From: Asterochloris sp. CNOR1
Lineage: Eukaryota; Chlorophyta; Trebouxiophyceae; Trebouxiales; Trebouxiaceae
NCBI GenBank assembly: GCA_963969365.1
Contig: OZ017758.1
Location: 1,240,001-1,304,000, forward strand
Length of the DNA stretch: 64,000 nt
Reading direction: 5' to 3'
Notes under the pieces: model-generated
Databases searched by the model: none
What the model saw: only the letters and a program-made list of their open reading frames with translations
What the model was told of the DNA's origin: nothing
Part shown: one piece after another, positions 48,301 to 59,800 of the stretch
Position numbering within the stretch: the stretch's first letter is position 1
How the letters are laid out: each line of letters starts with the position of its first letter
Translations under genes and position numbers: made by a program

Positions 48301-51300
48301 AGAGGCCCCATTGCTGGCATCGATCAGGATCTGCTGGGGGGACGCCAGATTACTGGGGTAGACAAAGGCAGGGTCCTCCCATGGTAGACTGTATTTTTCC
48401 AGGTGCAGGTTGCCCACGCAGTAGCCTGCAGTGGCTGCCCCCATGATAGATCCAATGCCTGTGGCATGGGTGTCACGGATGCGCCCGCCAGCACCAGTCT
48501 CTGAGCCTGCAAGGCAGGCGCATGATGCTCAAGGAGGCCAGCACTTTGGTGTGCATGATGGGCTCGACAACACGTGTGGCAAGGACAGCGCGCGTGCCAA
48601 GCAATCATGCCTTGCACGCATCGCATACACAGAGGGGGTGCCCTTCAGATGGCAAAATGTTGCAGGCGGTGTGGTTGCAAAGTGGCACAAAGCAGAGTGT
48701 CTGAGGCGACGGAGTGGCTGTGCGCAGCTGCAGCACAGGGATGCAGGAGACTTGACCATCAGCTCCCGGCAGCTGCCTCCATACTGCTCTGGCAGCGGAT
48801 GGCGCCTTGACAGACAGACAGGATGCTGCCTCACACGTGGGCTCATGGCAGCTGCCTGCATGCTGCTCAGGCAGCAGACTGTCACAACCAGAAACAGACA
48901 TGATGTGCTCAGATCTGCCTGTGACGTGTGTGAAGAAAGGGCAGCAAGCAGGCACCTGGGTAGGGGGCCACTGCGCATGGGAAGTTGTGCGTCTCGGCGG
49001 TCAGCAGGATATCCCAGTCCCGGTCCTGGGGTCCCAGCGCTGAGGGGCTGCCACAGGTGAGCGGCAGGATGGGCTTTGTCTCAAAGCCCCTGTGCAGTTG
49101 TGGGACACTGTCAGCTTGTGTTGGTGGGCATGCAAGCTAGATCCTACCAGCTGAGCGGCCACCCATGGGCAGCCTGCCAGTACAGCGGCCACACAAAGCT
49201 AGCTCACTCCCTTGTTCAAGCGGCACATCAGGGCCACCATGGGAGACTGTCACGGATGTGGGCTGCAGGTCAAGCATCACAGCATCTTTGGCTGCAGGTC
49301 CAGGTTACACACTTCCTGCATAGGGCACTGCTGCTCATGTCGTATGCCCAGGCAGGAGCAGCATACAAGCTGGCTGCCAGGGTCATGAGCAACGTGCAGC
49401 AAAGCAGAACATATGGTTTCAGTGACATAAGATGCTCTTGCTGGTGGCAGCCTGGAATGCACAGGCTGGGGATTGGAAGTGTGCTGCAGGTCAAGCGTGC
49501 CATCTACCTCTGGCTGTTTCAGGCCCCACCTGATGGCAGATGAGTTGTCCTTGAAGCCAATGACTGAGTTGCCAGGGTTGGCCTTCAGGGTGGCCTTCAC
49601 AATCTGCATGAGGCTCTCCGGCATCCGCTCTCCATTGATGACCAGGTGGGCCCCAAAGAACCAATGGCGGCTATGCTCACTGTTGCTCTGGGCCATGTCA
49701 AAGAGCTCCACGTTGGTGGGGTCCCGCTTCAAATCGTCCTGGAACAGCTGCAGGTAGTACTTCAAGTCCCACTCGTCAAAGGCCAGCCCCAGCTCCTATA
49801 GGGCACACATGTAAACCTGTCAGTACAGGAGGCAGGACACGAGGCAGGTCCAGGGTCGCCGGGAACAGCTGCGGATAGGAGCCTCGGACAGGTTAATCAG
49901 CTTCAGCGTCTGCAGCGCTCGCTTGGCCATGTCTTCCTTGTAGCAGGCGGCACCCAGGGACATACAGTCTGCAGGCAGCACTCAACACTTGCATTGGTCA
50001 AAGTTCTGCCCCAGTCCCTGCAGGGCATGAAGGGCCATGCCAGGCCTGTGCACCCAGCAACAAAAGCCAACAGCATGGCAACCCTGAATGCCGGGAGGGC
50101 AGGCAGCCATGGACATGTCTGCAGCTGAAAGACCACCATACTCTGACACAGCATCTACCATGCAGGACCGTTTTGCCAGGGCAACAGCAAATGCATGAGC
50201 CAGACCGTCGCCACATGCCCTGTGGATCTCCAGGGCAGTGGTGTCCTTGCCATCAAGCACATCACAAGGTGACAATCACAGACCCAGAACACTGCAATCT
50301 AGCGAGGTCAACCTTTTCAGGCCACTCCTGACATGAACAAGCAGGACCTGCACAGTGAGATGTTGGGCCAGCAGCTGATGCCTGAGCCTGCCCCAGTCCC
50401 CCTGCCTCAGCTCACCAACCTTCTGACCAACACAGTCAGCGGCCTGCACTTGCGCCCCACCTCATTGATATCCTGCAGGGCAGCCGCCCCCTTCTCCATG
50501 ACTGGCACGCTGAAGACTGGCATGGGCAGCAGGTCTGTGGCAAAGGACTTCAGGGGCTCAGCGTAGACCTGCTCTGTCATGCGGTCATGCACCTGCAGCA
50601 CACATTGCTGATCTTGCTTGGGGGGCCACCAGCATTGTCACCTGCTCGAGCTTGAGCCTCCGCACGTAGTGTCAACTGTGGCCTGGGCGGGCAGCCACCT
50701 TCAGCAAGTGCCTGAGCGGGGTGCAGCCTCTGCAAGATTTCATTGAGTAACTCCAGGTAGCAGAATGAGGTCAACCCTTTTAGCACTGCCTGTGCAGCCA
50801 ACATGCCTCAGCAGGACTGCTGGTTCACTCAATGCCGTGCTCCCTGTACACATGCTGGCACGTCAACACATCTCCACACCCAAGCCAGATGCTGATACCA
50901 CACCGCGTCAAAGTGAGGCCTGGGCACTGCCTCCCAGTGCCAGGCCAGCGTCTCATGTCCACATCTGTGAGCAAAATTCAGGAGGACTCAACGCCACCAT
51001 GCAACAAGAGCCACCAAGCTGCCACCAGACAGCACGAGGCCAACTCACCATGCCCGCAAACTTCAGCAGCTGGTTCTGGGACAAAGGGCTGCTGCTCTTC
51101 AGCAGGAAGCGCCGCGACTGCTCCATGCGGGTGACCTTGGTCAGCCCACAGCTGTGGCAGATAGACACAGCGTTGGCGGACCAGGCTGTGCTGAAGCTCA
51201 TGCGGGGCCCAACCTCCACCACTGCCGCGCCTGAGCCAGGAGCTTCTAGGCGGGACCGGGCTGCCAGCATCTCAGGCTGAAAGGTCTCCCTCAGCAGCCT

Positions 51301-52022
51301 GCAGTCACAGGTCTCAGGTCGTCACAGGCCCGGCTTCCATTGAGCAATGACCTCATGAGAAAAGAGCTAGACCTGAAGCACTTTTGCTCTGTGTGGATGT
51401 TTGCCTGGTGTGAGAAGGGCACCGTAGTGGCCATCTGACGGCAGCTGTGAGCTCAGGACCTCACCATGTCAGACTGGCAGCCTCCTCTGTCATCAGGGGC
51501 TCAGACAAGGCCACGTTGAAGCACTGCAGGCAGAGCGTACATGGAGTTTGCTGGGCTGCTTGCTGGACTGCTTGCTGCACATGAGGCACAAGCACGCTCT
51601 GGACATTGCCACTGCAGCAGGCGGAGCTGGGAGGTATGAAGGGCATCACTGGCCAGAGGCACTGCAGGGCCACCCAAATCCAATGGAGGCCATTGTCACC
51701 GCGACATGGGAGGTGCTGCAAAGCCACAGACGCCCGGTGGAGCGCTCACCAGCTCGCTGTCCAGGCCTAAGATGTTGCTGGAAACCTTGGACTGCACCTC
51801 CCTCAGCAAGGTGCGTGCCTGGGAGACAGACAGGCCGGGGGACCTGTACAGCTGCACAACGCCAGCAGCCCCTTGCAGTGCATCAGCAGCTGGGGACAGC
51901 TGCTCCGTTTGCTGCTGAGCTGCTCCTGCCACAGGTTTCTGCAGCAGCATCCAAAGTTGTTGAGGGAGGGCCTGTACACCAAGAGCTTCTTCTGGCAAGT
52001 AGGTTCCGCCAAGACACATCAC
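39357..52022 (-). CDS. PFAS: Phosphoribosylformylglycinamidine synthase (FGAM synthase), single-chain eukaryote type
   Basis: Fourth step of purine synthesis: FGAR, ATP and glutamine give FGAM. Twenty-one exons phase perfectly, from 51750-52022 through 51465-51523, 51049-51298, 50461-50592, 49530-49795, 48956-49089, 48191-48506, 47741-47915, 47087-47254, 46354-46491, 45724-45994, 45119-45438, 44616-44834, 43719-43898, 43061-43274, 42268-42437, 41479-41632, 41116-41233, 40602-40821, 39699-39811 and 39357-39600: up to 1377 residues, or 1353 from Met 51950. Seen: N-terminal domain (GPRMSFSTAWSANAVSIC), linker, two AIRS-type synthase halves (TAETHNFPCAVAPYPG, DQGAGGNCNVVKEI, SAGHDISDGGVAVT, DGGKDSLSMAA) and a class I glutaminase with nucleophile Cys in LGICNGCQL and the His/Glu pair in MPHPERC. 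Two donors are GC (after 41116 and 45724). The extra N-terminus may be an organelle transit peptide. Introns carry many exon-edge copies. Confidence 0.97.
40321..40360 (-). repeat. Copy of the PFAS donor edge at 40602
   Basis: Plus-strand CTCACCTCGAGCATGACAGC then TAGGCTGTCC at 40326 repeats CTCACCTTGAGCATGACGGC then TGGGCTGTCC at 40598, the exon end (PAVMLK) with its GTGAGG donor. The offset is about 272 bp. Confidence 0.7.
40870..40915 (-). repeat. Copy of the PFAS exon start at 40821
   Basis: Plus-strand ATGCCCAGGTTAAAAGTGGC then TGACCTGCAA at 40880 mirrors ATGCCCAGGCTGAAGGTGTC then TGGCCTGCAG at 40798, the acceptor and first codons (PDTFSLGI) of the glutaminase exon. Offset about 82 bp. 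Confidence 0.7.
41690..41760 (-). repeat. Near-perfect copy of the PFAS exon start at 41632, with a stop
   Basis: On the minus strand the intron copy reads GCAACAGGGAAGGTGCGCAT then GGCAGTCGTTTAGGAGGAGGGC, against the exon's GCGACAGGCAAGGTGCGCGT then GGCAGTCATTCGGGAGGAGGGC (GKVRVAVIREEG). The TAG in the copy ends the frame. The offset is 109 bp and the acceptor CTGCAG/ATGCAG is also present in the copy. Confidence 0.85.
42450..42870 (-). repeat. Array of about five copies of the PFAS exon start at 42437
   Basis: The real exon begins GATAWLRDVWEATGFYLERL. Going upstream, the minus strand shows decayed versions near 42550, 42595, 42660 (LLQDIWEATPAP), 42745 (LCNVWQATGYHL then KACLREA) and 42850 (LQDVWEATAAP). 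Each is preceded by a CTGCAG-type acceptor. Frames break between units, so these are not extra exons. Confidence 0.85.
44520..44560 (-). repeat. Copy of the PFAS donor edge at 44616
   Basis: The exon end QRRLGGSALAQ and donor GTGGGC are echoed 85 bp into the intron as a RRQLAGPALPQ-like string followed by GTGAGC (plus-strand GTTGCTCACCTGTGGCAGGG). A weaker echo lies near 44318. Confidence 0.75.
45506..45530 (+). other. G-rich tract able to form a G-quadruplex on the plus strand
   Basis: Four runs of five or six G separated by single A or T bases lie in the PFAS intron 45439-45723, about 70 bp from the acceptor of the next exon. In the minus-strand transcript this is a C-rich pyrimidine tract upstream of that acceptor, which may simply support splicing. 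Confidence 0.6.
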
Positions 52023-52508
52023 ACATCAGTATAAACATGTCGCACCTGCTGGGAAGAAACAGTGGCGTGCACTTTAACATGCTGCCTCTGCGGTCCTGCC
52101 AGACCTGTAAACACAGATGTGGGTGCTCACTGTTTGCAAGACAGTGCTGTGCTGCCTGCTGGAAGGCCAGGCTGCTTGCTCACCTGGCAGCCGCCGCTGT
52201 AGGTTGCTGCGCTTTGGCAACCGCCGGCCCGCAAAACATTGCAGCAGAGATTGCCTGCAGCTCACATGATGCAGTCAATCAGATTCAGCAGGGAGGAGCA
52301 TGCCAGACAGTAACCACCTGCCGCTGCCAAGCTGCATTCCATCGCAATGTCCAGCCATGGCCCTAGCAGGTCTGGCTCAGAGTGCAATGCAACCTGCTCA
52401 TGAACAATGCAATACAACAAAACATCAGATCTGCAGTCTGTGTCCCCTGACTTTGCCAGGTTTTGTTCCACCAAGAAAAAGTCAATTATTTGACCGCACA
52501 GCTGAGCC
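52023..52508. promoter_or_regulatory. Divergent PFAS/HAUS1 intergenic region
   Basis: Nearly 490 bp between the outermost PFAS Met and the first supported HAUS1 exon. It probably holds both promoters, and possibly an unfound N-terminal HAUS1 exon. No confident motif was seen. Confidence 0.4.
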
Positions 52509-53649
52509 ATGCCTGGAAGACAGGAAGATCCCAATGATGCTGTCGGATCATTTCTTGCTGCTCAGCGACTTGCTGCAGGTTTGCCTTGACGGCTGAGGGA
52601 CTCCTCTACATCTGTATGTCGCTAACAACTGCATTCTGTCATGACTGCAGCACAGGAGTTGCAAGAGCAGCACCGTATCCTTGGCATCCCGCCTGAGCAG
52701 CTCTCTGCCCCTGCCCATAAGACCCTGAGGGTGCTGGCAGCCTCTGCTGCTGCCCTTCAGCTACGGACGTGCAGCCCTGCAGCGTTCCTGATGGCCCTGT
52801 CTGACCTGAAGCTGCAGCAGAGCAGCATTGTCACCCGGCAGGTGAGCATCGCATCAGCAGCACCTGGCAGGGCACCCCTTTGCAGCATTGCCGAAAGTAT
52901 GACACTGCAGGCAGACATGGGCACAGCAACGCGGTGGCTGCAGACGCGGCAGGACATAGCACTTCAGCGCCTTGACGAGTTGCAGACAGTGCTGGCCAGC
53001 GTCAAGGAGCAGGCTGCAGCGTCACAGCTGCAGCAGATTGAGCACAGTGAGGGAGCTGCTGCCCTGAGGCAGAAGGAGTATGAGCTCCGCGGTCAGGTGC
53101 AGGCGCTGGAGGAGCAGCTGAGCCGTGCAGGCTACAAGCCCGAGGTGAGCATCTGTATCCTATATCATGTCAGCAGCTTTCGCTATTAGGAGCAGTGGCT
53201 GTGAGTCTGGCCCCGATTTTGGCATTGTCGGCTGGCATCATGCTTCCCCGGGGAAACACACACCATGCCTGCCATCGCACCTGGGCTGGGGCCTGTGTGC
53301 CTCCTGTGATGTCAGCAGTGTGGCTGATCTGGGCTGTGCACCGACATCATCCAAACACATGAGGGTAAGCAGTGGCGCTGCACCTCACATCATACCCACC
53401 AAGTAGTCATGGCTGAGCACGGTCTGACTGCCAGCGCTTGCTATTGCGCAGATCCGGCATGATGCTCTTATGCAGCGGCAGCAGGACCACAATGAGCTGA
53501 AGGCAGAAGTGGCACGCAAAGAGGCACTGTTGGCACAGTACAGGGACCTGCCGCCCAACCTAGCAGCAGCCAAGCAGACTTACCAGATAAAGCTGCAGCG
53601 CCTGCAGAAGGCTCGGGAGGATCTAGAGGACCAGATAGCACTGCTGTGA
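52509..53649 (+). CDS. HAUS1: HAUS1/AUG1, subunit 1 of the augmin complex
   Basis: Augmin recruits gamma-tubulin to existing microtubules for branched nucleation in spindles. Exons 52509-52578, 52651-52841, 52911-53144 and 53452-53649 join in frame (230 residues). The protein is almost entirely predicted coiled coil. Matches to plant AUG1 are in order: AQELQEQHRILGIPPEQL, FLMALSDLKLQQSS, the central Gln/Glu-rich coil, LSRAGYKPEIRHDALM, YRDLPPNLAAAKQTYQIKL and LEDQIALL at the C-terminus. Plant AUG1 is about 300 residues, so about 65 N-terminal residues are probably in an upstream exon I could not place. Met 52509 keeps frame but may be internal. It converges with NAP1, whose stop is 242 bp away. 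Confidence 0.85.
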
Positions 53650-53891
53650 TTGACGCCCGCTGACCCCCTGATTGCATGGTGCCTGCTTGCTTGCTTGTTT
53701 AGATTACTACAGGCATGCCAACAGCCCTGGACCCTGGCATACAAGTGGGCGGGTGCTGCAAAAACTGACCTGCCTCATATGATTGTCGTCTGTTAACCCC
53801 AGTATCTACCTGTTGTCACTGCCTGTCCAGCGCAGGACTGCATTCATGTGTTGTGAACAGAAACATGACTTGCTAGCTCCTTTGTGACATA

Positions 53892-56800
53892 TCAGTATGT
53901 GACAATATCTCGCCTGGATGAAACACAGGCTTGGTGGTAGGCAGAGCGCAGGCGGGTGTAGCCCACACTGCAGCCCTCAAGCAGCTCACGATGCACAAAC
54001 TGCCCCTTCAGATTGTCCAGCACCAGCATCCTGTTGTGCTGCAACTCGCCGCCCAGTGTCAGGGACCCGCTGCCAATGCGCACCAGGCACGCCAGGGCCT
54101 CGTGGGGTTCACCCAGTCCTGGCTGTGGCTCATCCTGCAGCAGAGCCGGCCTGAGTGCCCTTTCAACTTCCCAATTGCTCTTCCTGGTCTCTACCATGGG
54201 AGCCTCGCACAACTTGCTGACCACAGACAAGGTGCCAGCCACAGCACTCTCAACAGCCAGCTATTGTGCAGGCGCAGCACCGCACCTGCGGCAGGTGATC
54301 CTGCACAGGCACGGCAGCCGCCAGCGCCCGGCTGCAGATGCTGAGGCAGTTCATGTTGTTGATGAGGTCGCCGTGGGCCGGGGAGAACACCGCGGTGGAC
54401 CAGACAGGGCTCCACAGGGTGAGACCCAGGAGCAGGGGCCACAGCCGCCAGCGTGCCAGCCTGTCCTCAGACCAGTCTCCTGTGCAGTGAGACCAGCAGT
54501 TCTCTGAGAGGTCAGGTGCGCCCAGTACGCAATGTACTGTATACTGTATGCTGGACAGCTGGCAGGCAGAATCTGCTGCTCTCAATAAGAGCACAATGCT
54601 AACAGAGCATGCGATTCCGCAGAGGACATCTGAGGTTGCTGCCGGGTGCTTGACTTTGTTGGCAAAGGCCCGTGTGGCGGGTGCTGGCAGCTATGTCCAG
54701 GCGCAGTTGACCTTGCCCAATGTGCAGTGTGCATGCTTGGGGCCTGCTGAAGAGTGTCACCTGCCACCAAGCGCAGAAGCGCGGGGTCTATGCTGTCGTA
54801 GGCGCCCTTGCCACGGCCAACTGCCGGGGCCGGCCTGGGCAGATCCAGCATGTCTGCAATGTCAGCCCCTCTGTGGTGATCCACCAAACCAGAAGCCCCT
54901 GCAGCAAGACAGGCTCTGCAGACGACCTGAGTGGGGAAGCAGGGATGCAAGCGCTGCTTACTGTGCTGCATGACATCCCCTGGGAATTTCTTCAGAGATG
55001 GGCATGATCTGACCTGTGCACAAGCCAGCGCAATGGCAAGCTGTGCTGCTCCCATAATGCAGGATTGCTGTCGAGCTCACCAGAGCAGGCAGCCGTCACT
55101 TCTGGCGTTGCACGCTGCATCTCAGCCGCCATAGCCTCTGCAACGAGCTGCCTGAAGAACAGGGTGCGGGCAGCCAGCTTGAGCGGCTCCAGCACCATGT
55201 TCAGGTCCCTGAAGCTGGAGGCTGCTGTGCGGCACGCTGTCCAGCAGGCGGGCAGCTCCTGTACAGTGAGCCAGTCACTGTCATGGCATCATCTTCAGCG
55301 CTCTTCAAAGTTTTGACTCAGACAAAGATTTGGAGCTTATGGTTCGTAGGATGTGGAGCGGGTGGCTACACCCACCAGATACTCCATTCTTAGCCGCTGC
55401 AATAGCGGCTCATGCTCCCTGAGGACTGCGTCCAGCCAGGTGACTGCATCTCGCAGGGGGCCCACGCAGCGCTGCCCAAGCTCGCGTGCGGCATGCACGC
55501 CAAATGTGCGCATGAGCGCTTGCAGCTCCGCTGGGCCGGCGTACAGGTTGACATCCAGCGCCTGGGGGCTGGTGCTGTGGCTGTAAAATGTTTGCCTGCA
55601 GGCAGCATGCAAGGCACTGCTTGAAGGTCGCCCAGTGCCCTGCAGGCAGCATGTCAGGGCCACCAGCAGCAACCCTTTGCTTGCACGTTTTTGTCTAGGG
55701 CCTGACTGGAAGCACTCGGCCTGAAGGCTGTCTGCCTGTCAGCTGCAAACAGGGGCCGTCAAGCTTGTGCTGCTGTCAAGACAAGTGATATTCAAGGCTT
55801 GTAGCCCTCTGATGTGTAGACTTCAACTTGAATCAGGCATCATGGCAGGCCTTCAAGCGCTGGCCAGCCTGCACAGCCGTGTCCAGGCAGGCCAAAGAGG
55901 GGCAGTGCCTGCGCCCTAGGTCCAAGATCAATGACCCACCTGGGAATGGAGGTGGCCACGTCGAACTTGCGGGCGTCCCTCAGCAGCACCTGCACGTACC
56001 AGCCAGCAATCTGACTGATCAGGCGTGGCGCCTGCTGGTCTTCCTCCTGCTGTTGCCCTGCCAGTCCTTCTGCCGCCTCATCTGTATGCAGGGGCAGGGC
56101 TTGACTTGGAAAGGGCGGCTTGCTGCTCCCAGCACTCCCTGGTAATAACGAGGCCAGCATGCCAGACTTCTTGTTGGCCAGGCAATCGTGCAGGCAGTAA
56201 CACATGAAAATCTGCCACTGCAAGAGGCAGCAGCCAGCGGCCGCATACAGCAGGCACAGCAGCACACCTCCCAGCTCCTCTGCGGACTTGAGCTGGCTGT
56301 GCGTGGCAGACATGAGGACCTCTGCAGCCACCCCGCTTAGGTCCAGCCGCACTGCAGGGGCCAAGCTTTGCAGGAGCCAGACGAAGCGCAACACCTCTGC
56401 TGCCATCACAGTGGGGCGCTGCAGCTCCTGCACAGACAGGGACAGGCTACATCCTGGTATCTCAGAGGTTGTCACAGGCAACGCCAGGCATCAGCACCCC
56501 CCATAACACATTCCTGGCACACTCTGGTCCAGCAGCTTCTGTAAGAATATTGCGCGGGGCTGCTCCTTTGAACAGCTGAGCGCACACAACTTCTCGAAGA
56601 GGCTACCCAAGGTCTGCTGTATGTGATTAAGTGCCAATCTGGCATACTGGCCACTCACAGGTCCAACAGAGATTAGACATCAGCATGCAACCTGCTTCAA
56701 GGACAGGTGCAGCGACAGTCCCAAAACTGGGTTGCCAGGGCTCACCTGGGCCACAAAGGCTGCCCTCTGCAGCACAACCTTGAAGGCGTCTCTGAGGGCA

Positions 56801-59800
56801 AAGTGCAGGCTCTCTGCCGGCATGATCAGCAGGCTGTTGCCCAGGCGCATGGGCACAGCTTCAGCAATGCTGCTGCAGAGGTTGGTCAGGGCTGCCTGGT
56901 CACGCTCCACCTCAGCCAGTTGGGCTGCAACAGGCACAGCTCATATAAGCTGCTGGTGCTGGCCCTTACCAGAGGAGGTAAGGCTTGCAGGCAGATTGGC
57001 TGCAGCAGATGCAGGCCACATCAGCATCTGGTGCCTCAGGGGAGTTAGCAAGTGGCAGCGGGTCAAATCAGCCAAGGCCTGCACGCAGGCCTGAATCGAG
57101 GCAGCCGGGCTGCGGATCATGCTTCCCAAATCAGACTTGTGCGCTTCCCTAAGCAGGGCAGGCAGCACCAGGCAGCATATGCATTCTAGCATTCAAGCTG
57201 CATGGTTACACTGACCCCTGTTGCCTGGCAGGCTCTCCAGCCCTGGCTTGGCTTCTGGCTTGGTTGGCCCTGATGCCATGATGACATTCTTGAAGGTGGC
57301 TGCCTTGTTCAGGGTTGCATTGGTAAATGTAGCGACCTTGCTGAGGGTAGGGCGCAGCTGTGCTTTGGAGGCCGAGTTCTCACGGGCAAAGCATGCTGCG
57401 ATGGTCAGGGGGGCTGCCAGCTCTGCTGTGTGCACCTGCAGCGTGGCTCTAGGCAGAGTCAAGGCTTGCCCTGTGAGCAGGCACCCACCAAGCTGCTTGA
57501 TGACTGTCAAAGGGGCCATCTGGGCACAGAAACTCTGGCAGGGATCAGAAAGGGTACTGAACTAGCAAATTGCATCTGGTGCACTTGCAGCAACAGAAGC
57601 TTGACGTCAGGCGCTGATTCCACAGCGCTGTCAGGTGCAGTAATTGGCCAAAGGACCTGCCGCAGTGTTTTGAGGAGCCCACCTCATGCATGCGCATCAT
57701 GTAACAAGGTTGTCAGTTTGTGTGCATGCACAAGGTCATGACCACCTCATGCTGCCCTCAACAGCGGCGGCCTCAGAGGGTGCACCAATGTTTCCTCATG
57801 CATGTGTGACTGCAGCACCATGACCGTATTGCACGCCCTGACACCTTAAGCATCTTTGACTGCAGTGGCCTTCGTTATGAGCCATGCCCACCTTGTGCAT
57901 GTGCAGCACCCAGTGTCTTGACTGGGTCAAGCACCATCGAGGCCCATGCATCCTCAACAGCAGAGGCCATGAGTATATATGATGCCTACCTCATGCACGC
58001 GCAGCAGGAGCGCCTTGACCCTGTCGTGCACCATGACCATGTAATGCTGCCCCAGCTGCACAGCTGCATTAGAGCGCGCCTCGCCGCTGCCATCGTCGGG
58101 GCCCTCCGTGAAGCAGGCCAAGGCGTACAGCCAAGCAGGGCTGGACCCTGCTGCAATTGGGGAGCTGCACAGGGTGGTCTGCATGCACCGTTGCAGCTTT
58201 GCCTGGTGGTAATAGACTTCCTGCAGGGAGGCTGACCTGCAAAACAACTTAGCCTGTTGGCTGAGAGCTGCGGCCAGTGTCTCGGGCTGCGCTGCTTTGA
58301 GTACCCAGAACACTGCTGGCAGCCTTGCTGGGTGTGAGTACCTGGCGACAGTGAGCTGGGCAGCAGGAGTTGGCCGGTGCACGTGGGCATGCTATCAACA
58401 GGACTGACTACTCTGGAGCTCACTTCTGAACCATGTCCACAAAGTCGCCGTCCCCCACAAAGCGGCTCAGCTGCATGCACTGGCTCATGTGGTGCAGCAG
58501 CCCCTGCCCCCCTGAGGCAGCATCCACGTCAGCAGCACTCAGTGGCGCAAAGGCTGAGAACAGCTCTGCACTCATGGCGTGCCAGAGGTCCCTGGCCAGC
58601 ATGAGGTCTGCTGTGCTCTCTGCTGCGCCACTGCTGGGGCCGCTGGCTGGCGGCAGAGCCTCCAGATGCTCCACTATGCTAGCCAGAGACCCGCAGGCTT
58701 GGTGCATCTCTTTGCTCTGCTCCTGCAGCAGCCCAGACAGACAGACGAAGCCTGGGGCCCTTGCTCAAATAGTATATGCAGCAACTGTGGTGCTTCTGCG
58801 GCAGCAAGTTTGTGGTTTAAGGGCCGGTGTTGATATGTCACTTGAGTCAGCAGTGCGCATGCAGGTGGACGCGGGCGAGCCAGGACATTCTGAGAGGCAG
58901 CTGTCAGAGTGCAGGGCAGGGAGCACCCTGCAACACATGCAGGGCGCTGACCTGCTGGGCAGTCACGGCCAGTCGCTGCAGGGAAGGGTGGATATTCTGC
59001 TGCACCGTCATCTTGATACAGTCTACCACAAAGGCCTGCAGTGAGCTCCTGCAGCACGGTGTCACGCCACTGCTGACTCGAGACAGACACCAGAAACGCA
59101 GTGGGGAAGCAGGGCTACAGCTATGTGCACCTATGCCGTACCACCATGCGCTGCATCTTGTGCATGGCCTCGATCAGGCCGGAGACTGAGTGGTCGTGCC
59201 CTGCCTCCTTCAGAGGCTGGCCCGCCATTAGCACTGCCTGCAGGGGACCCTTGGGCATCACCTGCATCACACAAACAGCTCTTCCCCCAAGCAGTGCTGA
59301 TCTGTAGCTTGCCTCGCAATCTGTTAGCGCCTGGACATGGATCAAGTGCACACTCACCTCGTTGATGTGCCAAAAGTACCACAGGACCTCCATGCGCGCG
59401 TACTGCAATGCCCCCAGCACCATCTGCAGGTGCGATGGCAGCTGCTCAGGGCTGTGCTTCAAGAAGGTGGCCAGCCGCTCCAGGATCTGCTGCGAGAGCA
59501 GACGGCGGGCTCGGTGCTCTGCCATGCAGCTGACTTGCGCCTGCTTCAGTGCTTCGGCTACCACCAGCTTGGAGTCGCCTTTCAGCGAGCGCCTGCAAGG
59601 GTAAGCAGCCTTTCAGCGAGGGTTGGCAAAGCGCCACAGCAGACATCTGTGGCCCCAATGGGCAGCGCCTCGGCCTCCCGTCGATGCTGCTGTGGGCAGC
59701 AGACGTCGCTGGCTGTGGGAGCAGATGTTGCTGGCTGAGGTGGCTGAATGGTCAAAGGAGCCTGCCAGCTTTGTCACTAGGTCCTTGTGATGCTCTGCAA

